This document shows, in pieces, positions 34,445 through 43,196 of a DNA stretch of 64,000 nt. A program made the translations under genes and the position numbers. The stretch comes from Phragmitibacter sp965284365 (GTDB lineage: Bacteria > Verrucomicrobiota > Verrucomicrobiia > Verrucomicrobiales > Verrucomicrobiaceae): NCBI GenBank assembly GCA_965284365.1, contig OZ260079.1, positions 6,138,001-6,202,000 on the forward strand. Reading direction: 5' to 3'. Numbering within the stretch: the first letter of the stretch is position 1; each line of letters starts with the position of its first letter. Under the pieces are notes generated by a model. The model did not search any database. It saw only the letters and a program-made list of their open reading frames with translations, and was not told the DNA's origin.

Positions 34445-36397
34445 TTATGGCGTCGACGATGCTGCCCTTGCTGCCGTCCCATCCTTCATCGGCTGATACA
34501 ATCCGAATAACTCATTCTCATACTTCATCTCCCAGTGTGCCGGGTCGGGTCGGAAGGGCTCTTCGGTGTGGATCACGAGAAGGTCCAATGGGTGCTTCGG
34601 TGGCTGACCAGTACGTGCGGTGAACGCGGCGGCGAGGCGGTCTTCTTCGGTTTGTGGGAGGGTGAAGTGGAAGCAGTCGATGAGGGTGCGCTCTGTGGAG
34701 AGGAACTTTGCTTTGTCCTCGGGTCGGTAGCATTCCAGCGGGAAGGCCTGATAAAGGCGATAGGCGACGTAGCGCTCGAACAGGAGTGAGTACAAGAGGT
34801 TGTACGGTGTGCGGATCCAGGTGCGGAATTGGGCTTCGTTCATGCCCATGGCCTGGCATTGATCGAGGAGGCGCTTTTCCAGTTGGGCATCGGTGAGCAC
34901 GGTGGTGGTGGCATCTGGTAAATAGGCAAAACCTTTTCGCGCGACATGCCACCAGGAGCAGATCTGGGCATCCGGTGTGGCCACGACTTTCGCGGAGGCG
35001 TATTCGGGTTTTTCCAGTTCCTTCACCAGCGCGACGAAGGGCGAGCGGAAGTCCACTTTACGGTCTTCATAGCTGTTCTCCACGAGCACGGCCGGGGATG
35101 TCTGAATGGAGACAATGTGTTTGCCCACATGAGCCCCCCAAAGAGCGAAAGCCAGGCCCGCGACGGCAAACGATCCGGCCCACAGCGGCATGCGCCAGGA
35201 CGGACTCGAGCGATAGAGCCGCAGCAGGATGGACGCTGAGATCAAAAGGCTGGCCGAACTGATGGTAAGGAAAGCCATGTAGAAATGCACCACGCAGAAC
35301 AGCTTTGAAAAAGCCGCCACCGTGACCCACGGTGCGATGAAGGACGAGAAGGCCATGAGCAGCGCCGTGGCATTCATGAGGTGCAGACCGAAACGATCCT
35401 CGTTGCCGGCGTGCCGGCGGATGGCGACAAAAGCCCAGGCTCCCAAAACGAGCGTCATCACCGCTGCGAAGATCGCCACGATGTCCCCTTCCCCATAGAA
35501 GAGCCAGGGCGACGGCATGCGGTCCAGCGTGAACGGCACCACGAGAATGCGTCGCTCGAACTCATCCATGGGCATGCCACGCTGCGCGATCATGGGCCAG
35601 AGACAAACGATGCCCACAACTCCGGCGAGCAACAACGCGCCCACCAGCTTCACACGCTCCATGCCACGATAGCGGATGAAGACACACAGCGTGAGCAAGC
35701 CCAACGGCATCAGCAGGCTGAAGGCATGGTATTGTTGGGTCTGAGCAAGCAACGCCAGCGCTGCGCTCAGGCCCAGCCAGCTCTTCCACGGCACCGGCTT
35801 GCCAGGGGTGGATACCCACGCAATGCGCCCCATGAGCACGAGTGCGCCCAGGAAAAAGATCTCGGTCACGAAGGGGCGCGGCACTTTGTGCCCCCAGAAC
35901 TCCGGGAAATACTCACCGACCAGTGCGGAGCCGATCTTCCCGACCCGCATACAAACAATGAAGGCCAGCAACCGCGCTACCACCACGTGACCGGAGAGAC
36001 GCTGGATGAGCGATTTGAAAAGGAAATAAACCGCTATGGGTACCAGCACATCCAGAATGGCGAAGCCCCAGAAGCCAAAGAGCCGAAGAAAAAGCCCATG
36101 CGGAAACACCGATACCAAGGTGGGCCGGATGCCCTGCTCATAAGTTTCCAGCGCGGTCGTATCGCCAAAGGTGTTATGCAGGAATGCACCGATGAGGGTG
36201 AAGTATCCTGTCTCGGAGTAGCGATACATGGCCACCACTGAGAGCGGGTCATCCGGACGATGGATAAGAGCGCCAACCCAGTAGGCCAGGAACCGCGCAA
36301 CGACCAGAGAGACGAGGAGGACATCACACGATGGCCCGGCGAGGAATTGCTTCCACCGACGGGAGAGAGAAGAATCAATCAGGGCCATGCTGCTCAT
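34445..36397 (-). CDS. Large polytopic membrane protein, glycosyltransferase-like organisation
   Basis: 650 residues with about 11-12 membrane helices in the first 420, then a soluble C-terminal domain of about 200 residues rich in charged and aromatic residues. No catalytic motif is certain, but the layout (many helices, then a periplasmic domain) and the neighbours, a GT2 glycosyltransferase 30 bases upstream and a GT39-like protein beyond, suggest a lipid-linked sugar transferase or related envelope-glycan enzyme. I cannot name the family. The stop and start are clean. Confidence 0.65.
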   Translation of the reverse strand: MSSMALIDSSLSRRWKQFLAGPSCDVLLVSLVVARFLAYWVGALIHRPDDPLSVVAMYRYSETGYFTLIGAFLHNTFGDTTALETYEQGIRPTLVSVFPHGLFLRLFGFWGFAILDVLVPIAVYFLFKSLIQRLSGHVVVARLLAFIVCMRVGKIGSALVGEYFPEFWGHKVPRPFVTEIFFLGALVLMGRIAWVSTPGKPVPWKSWLGLSAALALLAQTQQYHAFSLLMPLGLLTLCVFIRYRGMERVKLVGALLLAGVVGIVCLWPMIAQRGMPMDEFERRILVVPFTLDRMPSPWLFYGEGDIVAIFAAVMTLVLGAWAFVAIRRHAGNEDRFGLHLMNATALLMAFSSFIAPWVTVAAFSKLFCVVHFYMAFLTISSASLLISASILLRLYRSSPSWRMPLWAGSFAVAGLAFALWGAHVGKHIVSIQTSPAVLVENSYEDRKVDFRSPFVALVKELEKPEYASAKVVATPDAQICSWWHVARKGFAYLPDATTTVLTDAQLEKRLLDQCQAMGMNEAQFRTWIRTPYNLLYSLLFERYVAYRLYQAFPLECYRPEDKAKFLSTERTLIDCFHFTLPQTEEDRLAAAFTARTGQPPKHPLDLLVIHTEEPFRPDPAHWEMKYENELFGLYQPMKDGTAARAASSTP

Positions 36398-36427
36398 CAG
36401 ACAGACAACAAAAGAGATAAAGTGGTA

Positions 36428-37279
36428 TTAGACCGTGGCGTGGGCCCGGTGGTAGGTGGAGGCTCGAGGCACCTGCCTGACAAAGCGATTCAGCGTCAGC
36501 GCCAGCGCGATGCGGTGATACAGGATGCCGCGGTCAAAGTTCGCCCCCAGGTACTCATTCACTCCATGAAGGAGAAACCACGCGATCGAACGGAAGGAAC
36601 GAACCTTGGGATGAATGTAGTTTGCCACGACCAGGGTGTCTCGAATGAGCTTCTGATGGTTCTTGTACGGGTTGTGATAACCGGTGGGGTGATTCGTCAG
36701 GGCCACACTGCACATGTGCTTTTCTTTGAAGTGCCAGAGCGCCCAGTCATTGTCCTCCGCGGAGGGAAGAGCTTCATCGAAAGGATGCGTCTGCCACAGA
36801 TCGCGCCGCACCAAGCCGCAGGGGCTTTGCAGACCGTTGAAGCCATCGAAGTTATGCAGGTAGATGGTTTCGACCAGACAGGAGGGATCCTGGGGAGTGG
36901 CAAAGGCGTCCTGCTGATGATTGCAATAGGCGCAGCACGCGCCGAAGAACTCCAGGTTCCGCACCATCGCCTCCAGGCTGTCTGTGCGGAGGAATTCGGA
37001 GTGAGAGCTGAAACACAGCACATAAGGCGTCTCCGCCACCGCGAAGCCAATGTTAAGCGCCTTCGAATAGTTGAAGGCCTGGCCTTTGGGATAATGGAGA
37101 ATGCGGCAGCCAAAGGCGGCTGCGATCTGCAGGGTGTCATCCGTGGAGCCCGAATCCACCAGAATAATCTCCGCCGGAGCATGGGTCTGCTTCTGGATGC
37201 TTTCCAGGCATCGCCGCAGAGTGCGTCCGCTGTTCTTCGCGCGAACAACGGCAGTAACGGGTGAGGACGGCGCAGGCAT
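36428..37279 (-). CDS. Family 2 glycosyltransferase
   Basis: 283 residues with the GT-A opening TAVVRAKNSGRTLRRCLESIQKQTHAPAEIILVDSGSTDDT. Where most GT2 enzymes have a DxD metal motif, this one reads CFSSHSEFL, the variant region seen in some rhamnosyltransferase-like members. The C-terminal part contains an ED motif (SAEDNDWALWHF), the probable catalytic base. It is probably cytoplasmic and membrane-associated, adding a sugar to a lipid-linked glycan. It is upstream of the large membrane protein on the same strand and divergent from the GT39-like gene. Confidence 0.87.
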   Translation of the reverse strand: MPAPSSPVTAVVRAKNSGRTLRRCLESIQKQTHAPAEIILVDSGSTDDTLQIAAAFGCRILHYPKGQAFNYSKALNIGFAVAETPYVLCFSSHSEFLRTDSLEAMVRNLEFFGACCAYCNHQQDAFATPQDPSCLVETIYLHNFDGFNGLQSPCGLVRRDLWQTHPFDEALPSAEDNDWALWHFKEKHMCSVALTNHPTGYHNPYKNHQKLIRDTLVVANYIHPKVRSFRSIAWFLLHGVNEYLGANFDRGILYHRIALALTLNRFVRQVPRASTYHRAHATV

Positions 37280-37405
37280 AAGGTCGCGACTTTTGAAGTA
37301 TCATTATACGCGAATTATTATGATAATTACATTTATTATTAAAATATTTGCCTGAAATTGATTTTATTGCTACTTTGGGAACATTCCCGTCTGTGGGACT
37401 CAATC
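37280..37405. promoter_or_regulatory. AT-rich divergent promoter region
   Basis: The gap between the GT2 gene (minus) and the GT39-like gene (plus) is strongly AT-rich around 37295-37370 (for example AATTATTATGATAATTAC), unlike the flanking coding DNA. It should hold both promoters. No specific operator is recognised. Confidence 0.45.
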
Positions 37406-39067
37406 ATGCTCAGCGCCGACACTTCAGATCAAATGCCGGTTACTTACGTAGCTCGTTTGGACAGCGCCAATGTGAGGGCTACGGCCTGGATCAAGGTCTC
37501 CTGGGTCTTGCTTGCCACCGCCTTTTTCTGGCACGGTTGGCTGGTTTCACGCGGCATCGACGATCCCCTTCTGGACGGTCATTCCTGGCGCCAGACCCAA
37601 ACCGCGCTCTCCACCAAGATGATGGCAGAGCATGGCATGAGTGTGGACTATGAGACGCCGGTCTTCGGGCCGCCATGGAAAGCGCCCTTCGAGTTTCCCA
37701 CCTTTGAGTGGTGTGTGGCACAAACGCATTTGGCGACCGGCTGGCCGCTCGATTTCACCGGCCGCGTGGTGGCGTTGGCTTTCTTTTACCTCCTGCTGAT
37801 CCCCGTAGCTTTCATGCTGCGTTTCTACCGTCTGACGTGGTGGCAGGTGCGGCTGGCGCTTTGCTTTGTCCTTGTCTCACCGGTTTATCTTTTCTGGAGC
37901 CGGGCATTTCTCATCGAGTCCGCGGCGTTATTCATTACCCTGGTTTTCGCGGCCAGTTCGCTCTGGTATCAGCGGAAGCCAAGCCTCAGCCTACTGGGGC
38001 TGGCGCTGGTTTTCGGTGTGCTCGCGGGGATAACGAAGATCACCACTTTCTGCCTCGCCGTGGGACTGGTAAGTCTGACCTACGCGTGGCAGTGGCTGAT
38101 CGAACCGAAGCAAAAACGTCTCAGCAGCCTGCTGAAAATCGGGCTGCCACTCGCGGTGATCATTCTGGCCTCACTGATCAGCGGGGTGCTATGGACGAAA
38201 CATACCGATGTGCTGAAGGATCAGAATCCTTTCGCGCATGAGGTCACTTCGCACGAGTTGTCTTCCTTCAATTTCGGCACCGTGGCGCAACGCATCTCGC
38301 CGAAATATATCGCCCGGTATGCCCACTTTGGTTTGTCCAATGCGTTGTACTGGATTCCCTCCCGGGATTCCGTGGTGCTTTCCATTGCCCGCAGCGCGGT
38401 GACGACCATTGTCCTGGCGGCGTTGTTCCTCCTGGCAAAAAGACGGCGCTGGGCCGCGCTACCGCTCCTCGCCGCTTACATGGCAGGGCCAATCGTCTTC
38501 GCGAATCTGTACGAGCGGCATGACTACTACTGGTATGCGAACAGCATCTACCTTCTGATCGCTGCAGCTGTGCTCTGGGCGTGGTGCTGGAATGAAAGCC
38601 GCGACGGCAGCAAGAGGCGCCGGTATTTGTCGATCGGCTCCGGCGTCGGGCTGGCGTTATGCGCCTTTGGTTATCTGGGGCATCCGTATTTCATGGCACA
38701 AAAGAATCCGCCAGAGATGCATTTCCTGGAGATCGCCAAAGCTGTGCGGGATGCCGTGCCGGAAGGCGGTGTGGTGGAAGTCTGCGGCTATAATTGGCAT
38801 CCGGCGATTGCGTACTACTCTGGAAGGCAGGCTGTCATGGTCACGAATCCCGATGAACAGTCGCTGACGGATTTCAAGCAGGTGCTCACGAAGATTCACG
38901 GCGAAGGTCACGAGGTCGGCGCGGTGGTGACGTATGTGGCGGACGACCAGCCGATTCAGCGTTGGAACAAGTTTGTGTATCTGTACCCCACGGTGAAAGA
39001 CAGCAAGCAGATCACGGAACATTTTTATATGGCCGTGCCGAAGGATGATGTGACGAAGAAGTGGTGA
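37406..39067 (+). CDS. GT39/ArnT-like membrane glycosyltransferase
   Basis: About 553 residues from the ATG at 37406 (37433 is also possible). It has some 10-11 membrane helices and the first-loop motif DDPLLDGHSWRQTQTA, which resembles the D-x-H/R-x-x-Q-T region of the PMT/ArnT family where the acidic residue and arginine sit. The C-terminal 130 residues form a soluble domain (VVEVCGYNWHPAIAYYSGRQAVMV). Such enzymes move sugars from polyprenyl-phosphate donors in the periplasm. Together with the divergent GT2 and membrane genes it forms an envelope glycan cluster. Confidence 0.78.
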   Translation: MLSADTSDQMPVTYVARLDSANVRATAWIKVSWVLLATAFFWHGWLVSRGIDDPLLDGHSWRQTQTALSTKMMAEHGMSVDYETPVFGPPWKAPFEFPTFEWCVAQTHLATGWPLDFTGRVVALAFFYLLLIPVAFMLRFYRLTWWQVRLALCFVLVSPVYLFWSRAFLIESAALFITLVFAASSLWYQRKPSLSLLGLALVFGVLAGITKITTFCLAVGLVSLTYAWQWLIEPKQKRLSSLLKIGLPLAVIILASLISGVLWTKHTDVLKDQNPFAHEVTSHELSSFNFGTVAQRISPKYIARYAHFGLSNALYWIPSRDSVVLSIARSAVTTIVLAALFLLAKRRRWAALPLLAAYMAGPIVFANLYERHDYYWYANSIYLLIAAAVLWAWCWNESRDGSKRRRYLSIGSGVGLALCAFGYLGHPYFMAQKNPPEMHFLEIAKAVRDAVPEGGVVEVCGYNWHPAIAYYSGRQAVMVTNPDEQSLTDFKQVLTKIHGEGHEVGAVVTYVADDQPIQRWNKFVYLYPTVKDSKQITEHFYMAVPKDDVTKKW

Positions 39068-39414
39068 GGAGGGGAGGGTGAAAAGAGCGAGTTCTTGGAT
39101 TTTGGTGCGCAGAGTAGTGCGGTTTTTGACGAAATCTTGCAGGTATGAGATGCGACGTGGACTGAGTTGCGCTGCGTCGCAGGGCTGATGCACTGCGGTC
39201 TGTTCTACCGAATGTTGCGGAGAAGTCCGAAGGTCAGCGACGATTGCTGGTGTGGCATTGTCAGTGGCGTGACGGAGTCCATTCCCTCCACGTCGGAGCA
39301 AGCTCCTCCAACCGAGCGGTGGCAAGCCACCGCACTCCGGGTCGTGGGTGCAAATACATGTTGGGGGATCAATATGCCCGATCGAAGCGGCGCTTCACGC
39401 GAGCATTCCTTTGC
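39068..39414. repeat. Intergenic region with palindromic repeats
   Basis: About 350 bases without a convincing gene. Two perfect hairpins are visible: GGAGCAAGCTCC at 39295-39306 and GCGGTGGCAAGCCACCGC at 39316-39333. They differ from the RAYT-type hairpins and probably belong to another dispersed intergenic family. The short ORFs here are unconvincing. Confidence 0.5.
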
Positions 39415-39756
39415 TCACGGCTCCTTGACCTTCCCACCCCTATTCAGCTTCTTCCGGAAGACGAGCAACAACGCCGCGAGGATCGGGCCGAGGGCGATGA
39501 GGATGCCCATGACGAGATTCATCTTTGGTGGTTGCTGGCTTTGGGTTTCGCTTTGGCTCTGACTCAGGCTGACCGCTGGCTCTTTGGCATCGGTTGGGGC
39601 GGGTGCCACTTCAGATGCAGCAGTGGCTCCTGCGGCCGTAACCAGCAGAGATAGCCCTGAAGACGCGGGCGGTTGCTTTGCGAAACCTGCACTCGGAGAT
39701 GCGATTACCGCAAGCGCCAAGGCGACTGCACAAAGGATGGTGCGGACAGGAGGCAT
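39415..39756 (-). CDS. Small membrane protein with signal peptide and C-terminal anchor
   Basis: 113 residues. A cleavable-looking signal (about 1-26, ending GFAKQ) is followed by a Ser/Gln/Ala/Pro-rich spacer, a single membrane helix (LVMGILIALGPILAALLLVF, about residues 80-100) and a basic cytoplasmic tail. No family is recognised. The size and layout suggest a small envelope or stress protein. It stands alone. Confidence 0.5.
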   Translation of the reverse strand: MPPVRTILCAVALALAVIASPSAGFAKQPPASSGLSLLVTAAGATAASEVAPAPTDAKEPAVSLSQSQSETQSQQPPKMNLVMGILIALGPILAALLLVFRKKLNRGGKVKEP

Positions 39757-39896
39757 GAGGGAACGAAGGTGTGTGAACTGGCTTGGTGGTATTCCAGGCT
39801 TGTTAGGTGATTTTTACAAGCCTGGATTTCGTTTCCATTCGTTGTCTCCTTGCTTACCGCTCCAAGTGTCGCTGGACCCAATGCTCACTCACTGAC

Positions 39897-40910
39897 TCAC
39901 TCATTTGCCAGCACGATGCGATACCGTGCCTTCCCGGAGCGCAGGTGATCCATGGCGTCGTTCACTTTGGTCATAGGGAAGGTTTCGGTGACCGGGGCGA
40001 TTCCATGACGGGCGCTGAAGGCGAGCATTTGATCCAGTGCTGAAGGGCTGCCTGTGGGTGAACCGGAGATCTCCTTCTGCCCCATGATGAGGCCCATGGC
40101 TGGAACCTGCAGCGGCTTCAAGACAGCTCCCTGCACATGGAGGCGGCCTTTGGGCGCGAGTGTGTTGAGCAGGCCTGGGACGTCGAGCGGCACATTGATG
40201 GTGGAGATGATGAGGTCGAGGCTGCCGGCAAGGCTCTTGAGCGCGCCGTCGCGCTTCGTGTTGTGGACATGATGGGCGCCCATCTTTTTGGCTTCCTCTT
40301 CCTTGCTGTCGCTTGTCGTGAAAGCATGGACTTCGCAGCCCCACTTGTTGGCGAATTGCAATGCCATGTGGCCGAGACCTCCGATGCCGATAACGCCGAC
40401 GCGGGCCGTGGGCGAAATGTTGTGAATCAGGAATGGGGCAAATACGGTGATGCCGCCGCAGAGCAACGGGCCTGTGGTGGCCATATCCAGGCCATCTGGC
40501 AAAGGACGCACCCAGGGCCACTGCGCACGGAGTTTATCGGCGAACCCACCGTGGCGGCCGACGATGGTCCCCTGCCCCTGCGCACAAAGGTTGTGATTCC
40601 CCGAAAGGCACTCCGGACAACTCAGGCAACTGGAGGCCGTCCAACCGATGCCGACACGCTGACCAATCTTTAACCCCTTGGCCTGCTCGCCCAAGGCGAT
40701 GACGGTGCCCACGGCTTCATGCCCTGGCACAAACGGGAACTTCGACATTCCCCAGTCGTTCTCCAGCATGGAGAGATCCGAATGGCAGATGCCGCAATGG
40801 CTGACCTTGATTTCGACTTCCTCCGGCCCCAGCGGGCCTGGGTCAAAGCTGAAGGGTTCGAGCGTTCCCTTGGCGGAAGTGGCGGCGTAGGCGTTGATGG
40901 TGGTGGACAT
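39897..40910 (-). CDS. Zinc-dependent NAD(P) alcohol dehydrogenase (cinnamyl/YahK-type)
   Basis: About 337 residues from the Met at 40910 (MSTTINAYAATSAKGTLEPF); the longer frame adds an unlikely N-terminus. Catalytic zinc ligands are in CGICHSD and PGHEAVG. The structural-zinc four-cysteine lobe SCLSCPECLSGNHNLC is complete. The Rossmann loop is GIGGLGHMALQFA. This pattern matches the broad-specificity aldehyde reductases of the YahK/cinnamyl alcohol dehydrogenase branch, which use NADPH. It is cytoplasmic. No operon partner is seen. Confidence 0.93.
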   Translation of the reverse strand: MSTTINAYAATSAKGTLEPFSFDPGPLGPEEVEIKVSHCGICHSDLSMLENDWGMSKFPFVPGHEAVGTVIALGEQAKGLKIGQRVGIGWTASSCLSCPECLSGNHNLCAQGQGTIVGRHGGFADKLRAQWPWVRPLPDGLDMATTGPLLCGGITVFAPFLIHNISPTARVGVIGIGGLGHMALQFANKWGCEVHAFTTSDSKEEEAKKMGAHHVHNTKRDGALKSLAGSLDLIISTINVPLDVPGLLNTLAPKGRLHVQGAVLKPLQVPAMGLIMGQKEISGSPTGSPSALDQMLAFSARHGIAPVTETFPMTKVNDAMDHLRSGKARYRIVLANE

Positions 40911-41126
40911 GGGCTTGAATGGAACGGGATGAATTGGGATGGCAATAGAGATACGACCGACAGGTGTGCCGATGCCGGACAAAACGATAGCAGGTTTCGC
41001 TTCGGACCCGCAACCCGGCTGGGGTGAAATGTTTGTCTCACGCGAACGCCACCCGACCAACTCGCAAAGGAATGACTCTTGCCATGCTCGATGCCGAGGG
41101 GTTTCTTGTGCCAGAGCGTTTGATGA

Positions 41127-41794
41127 GTGAGAGTAATTCCAGAGACAAAAAAAAGGAAAGCTGTTTCACTTGGTGAACCAAGGGAAGACGCGCGAGCAAC
41201 GCTTACAGATCTCAGAATCTGCGCGGAACATGCCGCTCGAAGCTATTCTGGAACAGATGAAGCGGAACGGCTCCATCATGATTCCGAATCCCTGGTTTCA
41301 TGGGCCCGAGAAGCCCGCCGCCTCTTTGATGAAGATCAATTCCTGAAGTTGGTTCAGCCATTTGACACCGTCGGTGGTGGTGTGGAACACCGGGTGATCT
41401 ACTCAAGGCCACTGAGGCGAATCGTCAAAATCACCAAGCCGCCGTTCTTCGGAGCACGGGGAAACTCCTGGATTATGTGAACAGCATCCTCTGGAGTAAT
41501 CATGTCTTTGAAGATGATATCCAGTTTGAAGGGGTAGTCCAACTTGAAGCGGGCGCGGCCATTGTGACTTCCTAGCCTTTTATTGTGGGCAGATCTCCGA
41601 GCTTGACCGAAATCGCGGAGTGGTTTGAATCTCAGGGCTACACCAAGGATGGTTTCAACAAGTGGCGACATGTGGAAACCGGTGTCGTGATTGCGGACAC
41701 ACATGAAGGCAACTTCGTAGTCCATCCGGTCGCAGGCTTTTTTCCCATCGACCTCCAGGTTCTCCATCCCGGCACAACGATTGACCTTATATGA
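41127..41794 (+). pseudogene. Broken gene resembling a polyvalent-protein-type kinase domain
   Basis: The coding potential shifts frame and contains a stop. The first part (41127 to about 41460) reads ...LFDEDQFLKLVQPFDTVGGGVEHRVIYS..RRIVKITKPPFFGARG. It continues in another frame from about 41459 as GKLLDYVNSILWSNHVFEDDIQFEGVV...AAIVTS, meets a TAG at 41573-41575, and resumes PFIVGRSPSLTEIAEWF...VIADTHEGNFVVHPVAGFFPIDLQ. Joined, it shows a glycine-rich loop (GGGVEH), a candidate lysine (VKITKP) and a D-T-H-E-G-N motif like kinase catalytic loops, recalling the kinase domain of phage polyvalent proteins. The family call is inference; the frame disruption is seen directly. Confidence 0.55.
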
Positions 41795-41797
41795 TCC

Positions 41798-43114
41798 TCA
41801 CTTCGCCGGCGGGATCATGATCTCGTCTCCCGCCCGCAGCCGGGTTCCCGGCTCAAGGCGATTGTGGCGATAGAGCACCTGCTTGCTCACACCAAAGGCC
41901 TGGGCAATCGTGTTTTCGTTTTCGCCGTCCTTCACCACATAAGGCTCATCGGCATCGCGCGTGAAGCGGGCGGGCGGCGCTGGCTTTCTAGGAGCGGGCG
42001 GTGGTGTGGGTGCGGCCTCAGGTTTCGGGGTTGGGCGCGGAGGAGATGAGGCCACAGACGCAGGCGCAGGCGTTGGAGTTGGCTTGGGAGTAGGACGCTC
42101 GGGAGAGACGACCGGAGCGGGCGCTGGCGGCGGCGTTTTCTTCACCACCATCGGCGGTGCGACGGGTGGTGTGTCGGTGGAGACGGCTGGCGGAAGCGGG
42201 ACGGTCAGCACATCACCGACAAAAATTTTGTCGTCGGGTTCCATGCGATTGCGCTTCAGCAAGGCATCCGGGCTCACCTGGTATTTCCGGGCAATGCTGG
42301 ACATGGTCTCTCCATTGCCGACAGTGTGCCGCGAGAAGCGTACGCTGTTTGTGGTTGTTGGAGGACTGCCGGTGCCGGGAGGAGGCGCCGGCGCCTTTGG
42401 CTTCGCCGTGGCAGGGGGTGCGACGGGGGGGAGCTGGATCTTCAAACCGGTTTGCAAGCGCTCGGGCTTCAACCCTGGATTGGCGGCAGTGATGGCGTCT
42501 ACGGGCAAGCCATATTTCTTCGCGATGGAATAGTAGGTCTCCCCCGTGGCGATGGTATGTATGCGGCCGCCGGCACTCCCAGCAGGGCCACCGCCGGCAG
42601 CTGGTGGGCGGGATGAAGCGGGCGCTGCGGGTGCGGAGGCGGCCGTGCGGAACTGAGCTTCATAGCGTTCCCGGCTGGCTTCGCGGGAGGGAATGATGAG
42701 CACGCTGTCGGGCTTCATCCGGTTCGGATTCACATCAGGATTTGCCCGAGCGAGATCTTCCGCATCTACGCCGTATGCTTCCGCCACACTCCAGAATGTC
42801 TGACCCGGCTGCACCGTGTGGCTTTGCTGGCGCACCTGCCGCGGGTCGTCCTTGCTGCGGCGCGGGATGCGGAGCTTGGACCCTTCTTTCAAATCATGGC
42901 TGGGCAAATTGTTCAGTTCCATGATCTCGCCTACGCTGGTATTGTAGCGTTGCGCGATGCCCCAAAGAGCCTCTCCCCGCTTCACCACGTGCTCGTCCAC
43001 CGTGGCAGCAGGCCGGGCCTTGGCCGGTTCATCCAAAGTGACCGCAGTGAGGGATTGCGGGAAAACCAGTCCCAGCAAAAGAAATCCGCACATGCATGAC
43101 TTGAAAGGATGCAT
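41798..43114 (-). CDS. Exported multi-LysM protein
   Basis: 438 residues with a signal peptide (about 1-24). Five LysM units are visible by their opening (HVVKRGEALWGIAQRYNTS, HTVQPGQTFWSVAEAYGVD, HTIATGETYYSIAKKYGLP, HTVGNGETMSSIARKYQVS, YVVKDGENENTIAQAFGVS). They are separated by long Pro/Ala/Thr-rich linkers. LysM binds peptidoglycan GlcNAc, so this is probably a periplasmic wall-binding protein. It has no catalytic domain. It is divergent from the amidase gene at 43197, a natural functional partner. Confidence 0.9.
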   Translation of the reverse strand: MHPFKSCMCGFLLLGLVFPQSLTAVTLDEPAKARPAATVDEHVVKRGEALWGIAQRYNTSVGEIMELNNLPSHDLKEGSKLRIPRRSKDDPRQVRQQSHTVQPGQTFWSVAEAYGVDAEDLARANPDVNPNRMKPDSVLIIPSREASRERYEAQFRTAASAPAAPASSRPPAAGGGPAGSAGGRIHTIATGETYYSIAKKYGLPVDAITAANPGLKPERLQTGLKIQLPPVAPPATAKPKAPAPPPGTGSPPTTTNSVRFSRHTVGNGETMSSIARKYQVSPDALLKRNRMEPDDKIFVGDVLTVPLPPAVSTDTPPVAPPMVVKKTPPPAPAPVVSPERPTPKPTPTPAPASVASSPPRPTPKPEAAPTPPPAPRKPAPPARFTRDADEPYVVKDGENENTIAQAFGVSKQVLYRHNRLEPGTRLRAGDEIMIPPAK

Positions 43115-43196
43115 CAGAGTATTTTATAAGTCTTAATTGTTAAATCTACTAAATTTTCAAAAATCACTCCAAAGAAATAATGCATATTTGCGCGTT
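43115..43196. promoter_or_regulatory. AT-rich shared promoter region of LysM and amidase genes
   Basis: 82 bases between divergent genes, much richer in A and T than the neighbours (for example TTTTATAAGTCTTAATTG and CTAAATTTTC). It must supply both promoters, so the two cell-wall genes may be co-regulated. No operator sequence is recognised. Confidence 0.45.

Noticed and set aside
35381..37264. Plus-strand ORFs of 286 and 334 codons opposite the glycosyltransferase genes
   Set aside because: No protein-like pattern; they mirror the codon structure of the real minus-strand genes.
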